Under the pieces are notes generated by a model. That model was not told where the DNA came from, searched no databases, and saw nothing but the letters and a program-made list of their open reading frames with translations. A program made the position numbers and the translations under genes. Shown piece after piece: positions 1-7,797 of a stretch of DNA of 64,000 nucleotides; the first letter of the stretch is position 1; the number at the start of each line of letters is the position of its first letter. Source of the DNA: JAHFRG01 sp041495205. Lineage in GTDB: Bacteria; Pseudomonadota; Gammaproteobacteria; Burkholderiales; JAHFRG01. The DNA lies in NCBI GenBank assembly GCA_041495205.1, contig JBGQCF010000006.1, forward strand, positions 1 through 64,000, in the 5' to 3' direction.

Positions 1-1
1 C

Positions 2-166
2 GGCTTCGTCGAGATGGGCACAGATCAGGAGGCGCAGGCCGCCATTAGCGCGCTCAGCGGCAAGAGCATCGACGGCCGCGACCTGACGGTGAACGAAGCC
101 CGTCCGCAGGAAGCCCGCGGCGGGCGTGGTGGTGGCGGTGGGCCGCGTGGCGGCGGCCGCTACTGA
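2..166 (+). CDS. RNA-binding protein, RRM type (3' end only)
   Basis: Only the last 54 residues are in the window; the gene starts upstream. What remains is the end of an RNA recognition motif (the GFVEM strand of RNP1, then a helix rich in Ala and Gln, then SIDGRDLTVNEARP, the last beta strand) followed by a short Gly/Arg-rich tail ending GGGRY. This architecture, one RRM plus an RGG-like tail, is that of the small bacterial and cyanobacterial cold-related RNA-binding proteins, which bind single-stranded RNA in the cytoplasm. The target RNA cannot be read from the sequence. Confidence 0.85.
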   Translation, partial: GFVEMGTDQEAQAAISALSGKSIDGRDLTVNEARPQEARGGRGGGGGPRGGGRY

Positions 167-310
167 TCTGCATCAGGCACATCCGATCCGAACGCAATTG
201 GCCCGCCGGCGAATCGGCGGCGCCGCGCACTCGACGCACGCCGATGTCACCAGGCATTCCCGGCCCTCAACCCGTTCTAGTCGGCACCCGCCGCGATCAG
301 AGGTAACACC

Positions 311-496
311 TTGGCAAAACCAAACTACCAGTTCGAGAAGCGCCAGAGAGATCTGATAAAGAAAAGGAAACAGGAAGAAAAACGGCAGCGCAAGCTCGCC
401 AAGAAGGTCCCGGCGGAAGACGCCACTCCGGAAGTTTCGGCGGACCGGCCTGAACCGACGGAATCCGGCACCGCCGTCGAAACAACGGAGACCTGA
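311..496 (+). CDS. small highly charged protein downstream of RRM gene
   Basis: A 61-residue protein with a TTG start, preceded by GAGG at a suitable distance. The first half is a run of Lys, Arg, Gln and Glu (RQRDLIKKRKQEEKRQRK) that should form a basic helix; the second half is acidic and rich in Pro and Thr, probably disordered. Small proteins of this type occur in other proteobacteria and here it follows the RRM gene by 145 bases on the same strand, so a role with RNA is possible. That link is inference from composition and position only. Confidence 0.6.
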   Translation: MAKPNYQFEKRQRDLIKKRKQEEKRQRKLAKKVPAEDATPEVSADRPEPTESGTAVETTET

Positions 497-666
497 CCTA
501 AATACTTTTTTCGCCTCTGTAGTGCACCAGGATTCCAAATCGTGATTTACCAGTGCAGGGAAAACGTGGGGACTGGGTGAGCGTTGGCGATGGACTTGAA
601 CTTAGCGCCGGCAAGTTTTAGGTAACTCTTGGCAATATCCCGCGCAAATCGCCCTTCTTCGCGGCG

Positions 667-975
667 TTGGGAAAAAGCGAGGCATGCGAAGAACTTTTAC
701 AAGGCTTTAAAGACTACACCATGGAAAACGTGATGACGGAAGAAGTGCACATCGAATGCAGTAACACGGAAAAAGGCGAGTTGGTATGCGAAGTAAAAAC
801 ACGGGGCGAACTGGGGATGCTGCGCTACCGGCATATCTTTCCCAAAGGGATTAGCGAAGCCGACGCCAAGGACCAGATCCGCCAAGGGCTTAAGACTCGC
901 GGGGAGGCCATCTTGCGTCCGGGACAAGGCCGCGCCGGTAGGCCCAAAAAACAGAACGCAAAAGAAGTGACCTGA
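667..975 (+). CDS. hypothetical protein
   Basis: A 102-residue open frame with no family I recognise. It has alternating polar and hydrophobic strands (EVHIECSN, GELVCEVKTRGEL, MLRYRHIFP) followed by a charged helix (EADAKDQIRQGLKTRG) and a basic tail, which looks like a small soluble alpha/beta protein. The start is uncertain: TTG at 667 gives the full frame, while ATG at 721 would give 84 residues; neither has a convincing Shine-Dalgarno sequence. No signal peptide or membrane segment. Confidence 0.45.
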   Translation: MGKSEACEELLQGFKDYTMENVMTEEVHIECSNTEKGELVCEVKTRGELGMLRYRHIFPKGISEADAKDQIRQGLKTRGEAILRPGQGRAGRPKKQNAKEVT

Positions 976-1227
976 CTGGTGTTTCTTGCGCCAAGTTGAC
1001 CGGCTTCTCGTTCAACCTGCAAAGGCCGGGCACGTCAACCCGGAACTAAGAATTGCTTATGTCTCGCGGTAATGAAATGTAATGTCTCTCCGAGGTTCCA
1101 AGTTCAGTTGATGTATGTCAAAATCACCGGATTAAAGAAGCGCTATTATTAAAACAATATAGCTGTCTCAAAAGCGTGCGGATTAGCCGCATTCTGTTTT
1201 ATTTCAATACAAGAAAGGTATCCGTCC

Positions 1228-1806
1228 ATGAAGAAAGCTCTCCTGGCATTTTTAGCTGTCGCTTTGACCCTGCCAATCGCCGCTCTGGCCGCGAATGCAA
1301 AGACCCTGAAGGTCGTCAAAACAATCGAAATCAATGCGCCGGCCAACGTCGTCTGGGCCAAAGCGTACGATTTCGGTGATCTTGGCGCGTGGCATCCCGC
1401 TGTGGCCAAAACCGAAATCGTTCAAGGGAAGAACAATGTCAAAGGCGCCGTACGCGTGCTTACGCTGCAGGATGGCGGCATCATTAAAGAAAAACTACGT
1501 TCCTACAACGCCAAGAGAATGACATTTGAATACGAAATCCTCGAGGGCGTGTTGCCGGTGAGTAGCTACGTCTCTTCGGTGACCGTCAAAAGCGGCAAGA
1601 GCGGCGTCACGACCGTTGTCTGGAAAGGCAGTTTCAAGCGCAAGGACACGTCAGCCAGCCCTGCTGCAGGCCAGGATGACGAAACCGCGGTGAAAACCAT
1701 CACTACCGTGTACAAGGCGGGCCTGGACAACCTGAAGAAAATTTCCGAACAAGCGACCAGCATCAAATGTCCCCAGGGGGCTGCAGCGCCCTGCACTACT
1801 AAATAA
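1228..1806 (+). CDS. SRPBCC-fold protein with signal peptide
   Basis: 192 residues starting at an ATG preceded by AGAAAGG. Residues 1-23 are a Sec signal peptide ending ALAANA. The mature part has the pattern of the START/polyketide-cyclase (SRPBCC) fold: an opening strand KTIEINAPANVVWAKAYDF with the DLGAWHP helix-turn, then a curved sheet and a long C-terminal helix. Members bind small hydrophobic ligands in a deep cavity; the ligand is not predictable here. The protein should be periplasmic, which is less usual for the fold. It stands alone and is followed by an intrinsic terminator at 1951. Confidence 0.75.
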   Translation: MKKALLAFLAVALTLPIAALAANAKTLKVVKTIEINAPANVVWAKAYDFGDLGAWHPAVAKTEIVQGKNNVKGAVRVLTLQDGGIIKEKLRSYNAKRMTFEYEILEGVLPVSSYVSSVTVKSGKSGVTTVVWKGSFKRKDTSASPAAGQDDETAVKTITTVYKAGLDNLKKISEQATSIKCPQGAAAPCTTK

Positions 1807-1950
1807 TTACTCCACCTTGTGCCAGGCGCTGGAAATAAATTCCGCTTAAGCAGGCGTGGCGGGTACTGTCCTGATTTGAACGTTGAACGAATCGAAGGCA
1901 GTCATATTCTTCGAATTCAGTTGGCTTGACCTTAATCCGGATTTCCCTCA

Positions 1951-1973
1951 CCCCGCTTCGGCGGGGTTTTTAT
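1951..1973 (+). terminator. intrinsic terminator
   Basis: A perfect 6-bp GC stem (CCCCGC/GCGGGG) with a TTCG tetraloop, followed directly by a T-rich run. It points along the plus strand and is the likely end of the SRPBCC transcript, 145 bases after its stop codon; it also separates that gene from the convergent uspA-like gene. Confidence 0.85.
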
Positions 1974-1983
1974 TTCTTACTTA

Positions 1984-2409
1984 CTATTTGACCAGGAGAA
2001 CCGGCACAGTCGCAAGATGGACTACTTTGGTGGCTGTCGAACCCAGGAACATCCCGCCCAAGCTGCCCATGCCTCGCGTTCCCATGACTATCAAGTCACA
2101 CCGTTGGACACGACTTTGCTTGATGATGGTTTGGGTGATCGGCCCCGCGAGCACTTTAGCCTGATACCGAATGCCTGCCTTATCCAGCAGACGCTTACTC
2201 TCAGTGAGCGCGCTCTCCCCTTGTTCCTGGTAGTAGCGCACAACCAAGTTCCGGCTTACGAGTGGTCCGAAATTCACCTTTGGAACGGGATAGTAAACAT
2301 TGAGCAAAACCACCTCGGGCGCGTGCTTATACAACGCAATATTCTTGATCAGGGCAGCAGTAGCTTTTCTGGAGTGTGCTGAGCCGTCCACCGCCAAGAG
2401 AATTTTCAT
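1984..2409 (-). CDS. universal stress protein, UspA family
   Basis: 141 residues. I take the ATG at 2409 because the family begins MKILLAVDGS and GAGGAA lies at the right distance before it; a frame open 30 bases further upstream has no such support. The protein is a single Usp domain of normal length with the nucleotide-binding signature of the ATP-binding subgroup near the C-terminus (MGTRGMGSLGGMFLGST, fitting G-2x-G-9x-G-S/T). These cytoplasmic proteins dimerise and help cells survive growth arrest and other stress. It is a monocistronic gene here. Confidence 0.9.
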   Translation of the reverse strand: MKILLAVDGSAHSRKATAALIKNIALYKHAPEVVLLNVYYPVPKVNFGPLVSRNLVVRYYQEQGESALTESKRLLDKAGIRYQAKVLAGPITQTIIKQSRVQRCDLIVMGTRGMGSLGGMFLGSTATKVVHLATVPVLLVK

Positions 2410-2703
2410 AGATTGTTCCTCAACGTAAACACGATACATCGCGCGCCAACTCTATCCCCAAGCGAAGTCTAGGACGAATGCGCAACAAACAATTGATCAA
2501 AATCAAGTCTCCTGCGAGAAACACGGCTCGCCAGAAATTTTTATAGCTCCCCCAAGGAGGGACGAGACGCACCAATATTCGATTAAGCGGTGATCCTGGG
2601 AAGTTCTTGATGAAGGGGGTCGCGGACCGGAATAAGAGATTGATTTGAATTGCAAAGTGATCCTGTAATCTCGTCTAGGAACAGAAGGGTTGCTAATTTT
2701 AAT

Positions 2704-2722
2704 AAGAATGATTATCATTAGC
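2704..2722 (+). promoter_or_regulatory. Fur box
   Basis: The 19-bp sequence AAGAATGATTATCATTAGC matches the classical Fur consensus (GATAATGATAATCATTATC) at 15 of 19 positions, including the central ATGAT-ATCATT inverted repeat. It lies 22 bases before the start codon of the cupredoxin gene, where bound Fur would block transcription. This predicts iron repression of the cupredoxin-FTR1-hemP group. Confidence 0.85.
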
Positions 2723-2744
2723 TTTTCGACATGGGATTACATCA

Positions 2745-3062
2745 ATGCGCCACTTACTCTTAGCATTCACGCTCTTACCAATTCTAGCTTCTGCCGCTGA
2801 CCTCGAATACAGGTTGACAATCCGCAATCACCGATTTGAACCGGCTGAACTCCGGGTTCCGGCTGGGAAAAAAATCAAGCTTATCATCGACAATCAAGAC
2901 GGGTCTGCTGAGGAATTCGAAAGTCATGAGCTAAACCGCGAAAAAGTTATCCCGCCGAAGTCCAAAGCCCCTGTCTACATCGGGCCGCTCTCACCCGGCC
3001 GGTATCCGTTCATCGGCGAATTCCACTCAGATACTGCCAAAGGCGTGCTCATTGCCGAGTAG
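2745..3062 (+). CDS. cupredoxin-like periplasmic protein of FTR1 iron uptake
   Basis: 105 residues: a signal peptide (MRHLLLAFTLLPILASAA) and a cupredoxin-fold domain of the Cupredoxin_1 type found beside EfeU/FTR1 permeases. Visible markers are the strand NHRFEPAELRVPAGKKI, the acidic ESHELNREK segment and the closing GEFHSDTAKG. The Cys of type 1 copper sites is absent, so this is not an electron-transfer blue-copper protein; the family is thought to help ferrous iron oxidation or delivery at the permease. The stop codon is 5 bases from the FTR1 start and a Fur box precedes the gene, so it opens an iron-regulated operon. Confidence 0.85.
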   Translation: MRHLLLAFTLLPILASAADLEYRLTIRNHRFEPAELRVPAGKKIKLIIDNQDGSAEEFESHELNREKVIPPKSKAPVYIGPLSPGRYPFIGEFHSDTAKGVLIAE

Positions 3063-3067
3063 AAGGC

Positions 3068-3895
3068 TTGATGATCGCAGCACTCATTATTGTCTTCCGG
3101 GAGATTATCGAGGCCGGCCTCGTGGTCGGCATCGTGCTCGCCGCTACGCGTGGTGTCCCAAGCCGAGGTCTCTGGGTCGGCTACGGCGTCGCCGGTGGTG
3201 TTGCCGGCGCCTGCCTCGTGGCCGCTTTCGCGGGGGTGATCGCCAACGCGTTTGCCGGATCAGGGCAGGAACTCTTCAATGCCGTGATTTTGCTGGCAGC
3301 CGTCGTTATGCTGGCCTGGCACAACGTCTGGATGGCGCGTCACGGCCGCGAGATTGCCACAGCGGTGAAAGCCGTCGGTAAGGCAGTTGCTGCCGGCAGC
3401 CGTACGATGGCTGCGCTCGCCATCGTTGTCGGCATTGCGGTGCTGCGCGAGGGTTCCGAGGTGGTGCTGTTCCTCTACGGCATCGCGATGTCAAGCAAAG
3501 AAACAGCCATCGCGATGGTGACGGGCGGCGTAACAGGCGTACTGCTCGGCGCCGGTGTCTCGGCAATGATGTATTACGGACTACTCCGTATCCCCGCGCG
3601 TCATCTCTTTTCTGTCACGAGTTGGCTGCTCGCGCTGCTCGCAGCAGGCATGGCTGCGCAGGCGGTCGCCTTCCTTCAACTCGCCGGCATCGTGACGGTG
3701 TTTGCTCAAACGCTCTGGGACACGTCGAACTTCCTCGCTGACAACAGCGTCCTGGGCAAGGTCCTACATACCTTGATCGGCTACACCGATCGGCCGACTG
3801 CCCTCCAGCTTCTCGTCTATCTCGCCACGCTCGCGACGATCTTTGTCCTGATGCGGCTCCTCGGTTCGACGCCACGCCGGACGGCGGTCGCGTAA
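3068..3895 (+). CDS. FTR1-family iron permease (EfeU-like)
   Basis: 275 residues with about seven membrane helices. Both iron-binding REXXE motifs of the family are present: REIIE in the first helix (about residue 11) and REGSE in the middle (about residue 127). FTR1/EfeU proteins carry iron across the inner membrane, usually after oxidation of Fe(II) by a partner. The cupredoxin gene lies just upstream and hemP just downstream, while no EfeO/EfeB homologue is present, so this is the short form of the system. Length is normal. Confidence 0.92.
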   Translation: MMIAALIIVFREIIEAGLVVGIVLAATRGVPSRGLWVGYGVAGGVAGACLVAAFAGVIANAFAGSGQELFNAVILLAAVVMLAWHNVWMARHGREIATAVKAVGKAVAAGSRTMAALAIVVGIAVLREGSEVVLFLYGIAMSSKETAIAMVTGGVTGVLLGAGVSAMMYYGLLRIPARHLFSVTSWLLALLAAGMAAQAVAFLQLAGIVTVFAQTLWDTSNFLADNSVLGKVLHTLIGYTDRPTALQLLVYLATLATIFVLMRLLGSTPRRTAVA

Positions 3896-3906
3896 TCGGT
3901 GATCGA

Positions 3907-4080
3907 ATGAGCACGATTAATCCGGAGCCGCGATATCCACAGCCCTTTACCGCGCGTATCGCACCAAAAATTGCGAGCGAGCAACTCATGAAAGGCAAGC
4001 GAGAAATCATCATACAGCACGGTCTCGAAGAATACCGCCTGAGAATCACCGCGTCAGGAAAGCTAATCCTGACGAAGTAG
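3907..4080 (+). CDS. hemP: hemin uptake protein HemP
   Basis: A 57-residue protein, short enough to be missed by length filters. The C-terminal half has the HemP signature: GKREIIIQHGLEEYRLR followed by ITASGKLILTK at the very end. HemP is a small cytoplasmic protein of haem and iron acquisition; in some proteobacteria it acts as a regulator needed for haem-receptor expression. It begins 11 bases after the FTR1 stop codon on the same strand and so falls under the same Fur box. No haem receptor gene is visible next to it. Confidence 0.85.
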   Translation: MSTINPEPRYPQPFTARIAPKIASEQLMKGKREIIIQHGLEEYRLRITASGKLILTK

Positions 4081-4191
4081 CCGCGGACTCGGCGACCGCG
4101 TTCATGTTAGCCAGCCACCCACGCCCTCGCCGGCGTAAGGCAGCCAGCCAGAAACCCGATCCGCACGACGGATCAGAGAGGAAGGTTGGCT

Positions 4192-5082
4192 ATGTTCATT
4201 CGACGCAAATTGCTCGCCCGCGTTTCGTTGTCGGCTCTGTTGTCGGCATTGGAAGATGGGGATCAACCGGAACGATCGATCCTACAAACGGCCACGCGGC
4301 CCCGCTCTTCACTTCAGCTCGCTAAAAAAAGAAACTTCACACTGTATCGCCGTGTTGCGTGCGCCGTTTTCTTTGTCATAATTCCGCTGACTGCCGCAGC
4401 CAGTGAACCCAATGATTATGTATTCCTGCCGGCTGTTTCATATGGAGAACGCGAGATAGATTTCAAGCTTGGTACATTTAAGCAGTCTGAAGAGGGTCGG
4501 ACGAGCGCCGCGTCCGTCGGTGTTGGTTTTGGTGTGACTCAACGCTGGTTTACCGAGTTTTATTCGGTATTTCAGCACACGGGCGATAGAGGGACGCATT
4601 TTGATGCCTGGGAGTGGGAGAACAAGTTTCAGCTCACGGAGACCGGCCAGTATCCAATAGACGCGGGCTTTATTCTGGAGATCGAGAAACCCAACGATCT
4701 CTCAGGAGGATATCAAGTGCTCCTTGGCCCGCTTTTCCAAAAAGATGTGGGCAAGGTGCAGCTAAACGCCAATTTTCTGCTTACCCAGATCTTTGGAAGT
4801 CATTCTACGGAACGCTCGGAATACGGTTATCAATGGCAGGTCAAATATCGGTGGCAGCCAAAGTTTGAGTTTGGTTTTCAGGGATTCGGTGATCTGGGAA
4901 GCTGGAACCATTGGGATGCTATAGACGAGCCGTCGCCACAGCATCGCATGGGGCCGGCCATATTTGGCAAAGTTGCGCTAGGAGGCCGTCAAGCGATTCG
5001 GTATAACGCTGCTTTTCTGTTTTTGAAATCGAATAATGCACCCAGCCAGAATTTCAGAGCTCAAATCGAATACGAATTCTGA
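4192..5082 (+). CDS. outer-membrane beta-barrel protein
   Basis: 296 residues from an ATG preceded by GAGAGGAAG. From about residue 80 the sequence alternates aromatic and polar residues in beta hairpins (WFTEFYSVFQ, YQWQVKYRWQ, FEFGFQGFGDLG) and ends in the Phe-terminated strand AQIEYEF, the signal for BAM-dependent insertion in the outer membrane. A clear signal peptide (RRVACAVFFVIIPLTAAAS) lies at about residues 52-72, not at the start: the first 50 residues form an unusual leader without an internal start codon. It follows hemP by 111 bases and may share the iron context. Substrate unknown. Confidence 0.7.
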   Translation: MFIRRKLLARVSLSALLSALEDGDQPERSILQTATRPRSSLQLAKKRNFTLYRRVACAVFFVIIPLTAAASEPNDYVFLPAVSYGEREIDFKLGTFKQSEEGRTSAASVGVGFGVTQRWFTEFYSVFQHTGDRGTHFDAWEWENKFQLTETGQYPIDAGFILEIEKPNDLSGGYQVLLGPLFQKDVGKVQLNANFLLTQIFGSHSTERSEYGYQWQVKYRWQPKFEFGFQGFGDLGSWNHWDAIDEPSPQHRMGPAIFGKVALGGRQAIRYNAAFLFLKSNNAPSQNFRAQIEYEF

Positions 5083-5144
5083 TGTAAATTGGTCCGGCGG
5101 GCAAAAAGCGTGGTGCCGGGAAAAGACGTTCACGTTCGCAGGTG

Positions 5145-5360
5145 TCACCCTGACTCGAGCCAGAGGTCAATTATTCCTTGAAGTTCCCCCGCCACTTGTC
5201 GTGTCAGCGGCAAAACGAAAAATTTCCCGGGGCGAAATTCAAACTGCACGTCCAAACGGGCGGTCAGGTATGCGGTACTTGCTGCGCTTTGGGGAGCAGG
5301 AATAACACGGGATGGGGTTGGCAGAGTGGCTCCATCCAGGATTGATTCAAGGTCACTCAT
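5145..5360 (-). CDS. hypothetical protein
   Basis: 71 residues, ATG start preceded by GGAGA at a good distance. No recognised domain; the C-terminal half has two beta strands (LDVQFEFRPGKFFVLPL) and a helix (VAGELQGIIDLWLES), consistent with a small soluble protein. It lies convergent to the outer-membrane protein gene and just downstream of another small minus-strand frame at 5488. Confidence 0.5.
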   Translation of the reverse strand: MSDLESILDGATLPTPSRVIPAPQSAASTAYLTARLDVQFEFRPGKFFVLPLTRQVAGELQGIIDLWLESG

Positions 5361-5487
5361 GGCGGGTCTCCAAGCAATGGATTTGAACCTAATTATAAGC
5401 CATAATCGCTTCCAGAATTTTCCAGCGCTAAATTTGGCGGCACGCTAGGCACAGCTGTTTCGCCCGATTGTCACGCGGCCCCGGCTT

Positions 5488-5679
5488 CTAAGAGGACCTC
5501 GCGGCTCGCCGTATATCCCTCGATGACCTCTTCAGTAACTTTGACCCCGGCGCCGATATCCTTGCCATCAGTTTGCCTTTCCAATTAAGTACCCTGAACG
5601 GCTTGCATTCAGCGTATCCCGGAAACAATTTGGCCGCGGCGTCTTTAAAGCCCTGCGAGGTGATCTGATTCTTGAACAT
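5488..5679 (-). CDS. hypothetical protein
   Basis: 63 residues without a family I know. The middle is protein-like (GFKDAAAKLFPGYAECKPFRVLNWKGKLMARI) and the C-terminus is basic. The ribosome-binding site is weak. The frame is compatible with a two-gene minus-strand unit together with the frame at 5145, but coding status is only moderately supported. Confidence 0.35.
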   Translation of the reverse strand: MFKNQITSQGFKDAAAKLFPGYAECKPFRVLNWKGKLMARISAPGSKLLKRSSRDIRRAARSS

Positions 5680-5780
5680 GCTCGCATAAACATGTCTTGC
5701 GCGATAACAAACCTGACATTATGCTGTGAATACCGTTAGAATTTGCATTTTGCAATTTCTCCCGATCCTGATTTTTCACA

Positions 5781-7325
5781 ATGGGTAGTGGTGAATTCCC
5801 TGTGGCCATCCAAAAGCTAGGGCGCTACGAGATAGTGCAGAAACTGGGGCGCGGCACCATGGGTACCGTATACAAGGCAATCGATCCCATGATTGAGCGC
5901 ACCGTAGCTATCAAGGCAATTAACCTTGATCTGCCAAAAGACGAATTCGCAGACTTTGAAGAACGTTTCTACCGCGAAGCCAAGTCCGCCGGGCGCCTCA
6001 ATCATCCTAACATCGTCACCATTTATGATGTTGGCGAGACCGACGACATAGCCTACATCGCGATGGAATTCCTGGAGGGACAGTCCCTGCGGGATCTTTT
6101 CAAATCCGGCGCAAACCTGTCGCATGACCGAATCAGCGAGATTGTGGCCCAGATCGCAGATGGTCTGTCCTATGCGCAGCGGTACGGCATTGTGCATCGT
6201 GATATCAAACCTGCCAATATCATGATCACGAACACCGGCCAAGTGAAAATCACCGATTTCGGCATTGCCCATTTACCTTCCGGCTCAGAGACCGAGGCGG
6301 GGACGATCCTCGGCTCGCCCAAGTACATGTCGCCGGAGCAGATTGTGGGTAAATCGGTAGACGGCCGTTCCGACATTTTTTCGCTGGGTGTCATGCTGTA
6401 CGAGATGCTAGCCGGTAAAGCGCCGTTTGACGGCGAAACCATCAGCACAATTATGTATCGCATTTTGAACGAAATGCCGGCCGATATAAGGAAAATCGAC
6501 CAGCGGATCCCTGCGGCGTTCGATTATATTGTTAACAAAGCACTGGCCAAGCTTCCCGAAAATAGATACCAGAACGCAAGCGAGCTTGCGCACGATCTCA
6601 GGCATTACAAAACGCTGCCGTTACCAGCACCCGTACAGCTCGCGGCCATGAAGCAGCCTCCACAGAAAACGCTGGAGCGAAGGGCGACCCGAAGAGCGGA
6701 CGCAGCTGTAACAACTCTTGAATTACTTCCTGATGCCGGTAATAAACCCGCTCGCGCTTATCCCATCATCGAATTACCGGGCGCAACGGACAAAGAAAGC
6801 CGGCTAAAACTCACGCCAACGCCAAAAAAGCACTCCAGGAGCAGAACGGGTTTAATGGGGTCGATATCGCTCATAGCTATCGCGATAGCTTTATTCGTAT
6901 TCCTGGGCAATCTGGGACCTTTCAACGTGATAGACACGGCTCTTCACCCGGATGTGCCAGCCGCTGTCAAACAGGGAGTGCAAGCGGACGGTACTGGCAG
7001 CGAAACTGAGCCTTTATTTTCTTCCTCGGCTCCGTCCTGGAAGAAAACTCCAGGACCAGGCCAAGACGGCAAAAAAACCAAGGTACCGCCTGCAACCACG
7101 GGTAAAGTGGGCTACTTGAATTTTGATGTAACCCCGAGAGGCGATATTTATGTTGACGGCAACAAAGTGGGTTTTTCACCCCCGCTCAAGACGCTGGCGT
7201 TGGCCCCCGGCCGGCACCGGGTTGAGGTGCAAAGCAGATTCCCTCCCTACATATATGTAGCTAGGGTTAACGTAGAAGTCAACCGGTCCACTTTAGTCAA
7301 GGCACAATTCCAACCCGGAAACTGA
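5781..7325 (+). CDS. Ser/Thr protein kinase with C-terminal PEGA domain
   Basis: 514 residues. Residues about 12-275 are a Hanks-type kinase: glycine loop GRYEIVQKLGRGTMGTVYKA, VAIK lysine, HRDIKPANIM catalytic loop, DFG metal motif, and SPKYMSPEQI in the activation segment. A low-complexity linker follows, one membrane helix at about 360-380 (SISLIAIAIALFVFLGN), then a periplasmic PEGA domain at the C-terminus (GDIYVDGNKVGFSPPL, LAPGRHRVEV). PEGA domains are thought to bind cell-envelope or surface-layer components, so the protein probably signals envelope state into the cytoplasm. The start lacks a clear Shine-Dalgarno; GTG at 5802 is an alternative. DoxX follows 24 bases later. Confidence 0.92.
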   Translation: MGSGEFPVAIQKLGRYEIVQKLGRGTMGTVYKAIDPMIERTVAIKAINLDLPKDEFADFEERFYREAKSAGRLNHPNIVTIYDVGETDDIAYIAMEFLEGQSLRDLFKSGANLSHDRISEIVAQIADGLSYAQRYGIVHRDIKPANIMITNTGQVKITDFGIAHLPSGSETEAGTILGSPKYMSPEQIVGKSVDGRSDIFSLGVMLYEMLAGKAPFDGETISTIMYRILNEMPADIRKIDQRIPAAFDYIVNKALAKLPENRYQNASELAHDLRHYKTLPLPAPVQLAAMKQPPQKTLERRATRRADAAVTTLELLPDAGNKPARAYPIIELPGATDKESRLKLTPTPKKHSRSRTGLMGSISLIAIAIALFVFLGNLGPFNVIDTALHPDVPAAVKQGVQADGTGSETEPLFSSSAPSWKKTPGPGQDGKKTKVPPATTGKVGYLNFDVTPRGDIYVDGNKVGFSPPLKTLALAPGRHRVEVQSRFPPYIYVARVNVEVNRSTLVKAQFQPGN

Positions 7326-7349
7326 AACCCGCAGAACTAAGGAAGTAAT

Positions 7350-7760
7350 ATGTCTAAGATGGATACGTTGTTTGTGGAGTGGTCACCGCGTCTGCTCAGT
7401 ATTCTGCGCATCGTCACAGCATTTCTCTTCATTCAGCATGGTTCAATGAAGCTTCTTGGTTTCCCACCCTCCGGAGCTTTCGCCGGACTTAATTTGTTTT
7501 CTCTCATAGGGTTTGCCGGCGCGCTCGAACTCTTCGGCGGTCTTCTGGTCCTGCTTGGCTTCTTTACTCGTCCCGTGGCGTTTATCTTATCGGGAGAAAT
7601 GGCTTTCGCCTATTTCATGGCGCACGCGGCACATGGCTTTTTCCCCATATTGAACCGTGGTGAACTGGCCGTGCTCTATTGCTTCGTATTTCTTTATTTG
7701 GCCGTTGCCGGTGGCGGAGTGTGGAGTGTCGATCAACTCAGCCGGCGACGCACCGCCTGA
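7350..7760 (+). CDS. DoxX family membrane protein
   Basis: 136 residues with four predicted membrane helices and the DoxX features: FIQHGSMKLLGFP in the first helix-loop, then ALELFGGLLVLLGFFTRPVAFIL. AAGGAAG precedes the ATG. DoxX proteins are inner-membrane proteins tied to quinone or thiosulfate redox reactions and oxidative stress in different organisms; the exact role here is not shown. It probably shares a transcript with the upstream kinase. Confidence 0.85.
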   Translation: MSKMDTLFVEWSPRLLSILRIVTAFLFIQHGSMKLLGFPPSGAFAGLNLFSLIGFAGALELFGGLLVLLGFFTRPVAFILSGEMAFAYFMAHAAHGFFPILNRGELAVLYCFVFLYLAVAGGGVWSVDQLSRRRTA

Positions 7761-7797
7761 AGAAATAACACCTTGTCGTTTTCTGAGTTTTAGTTGC

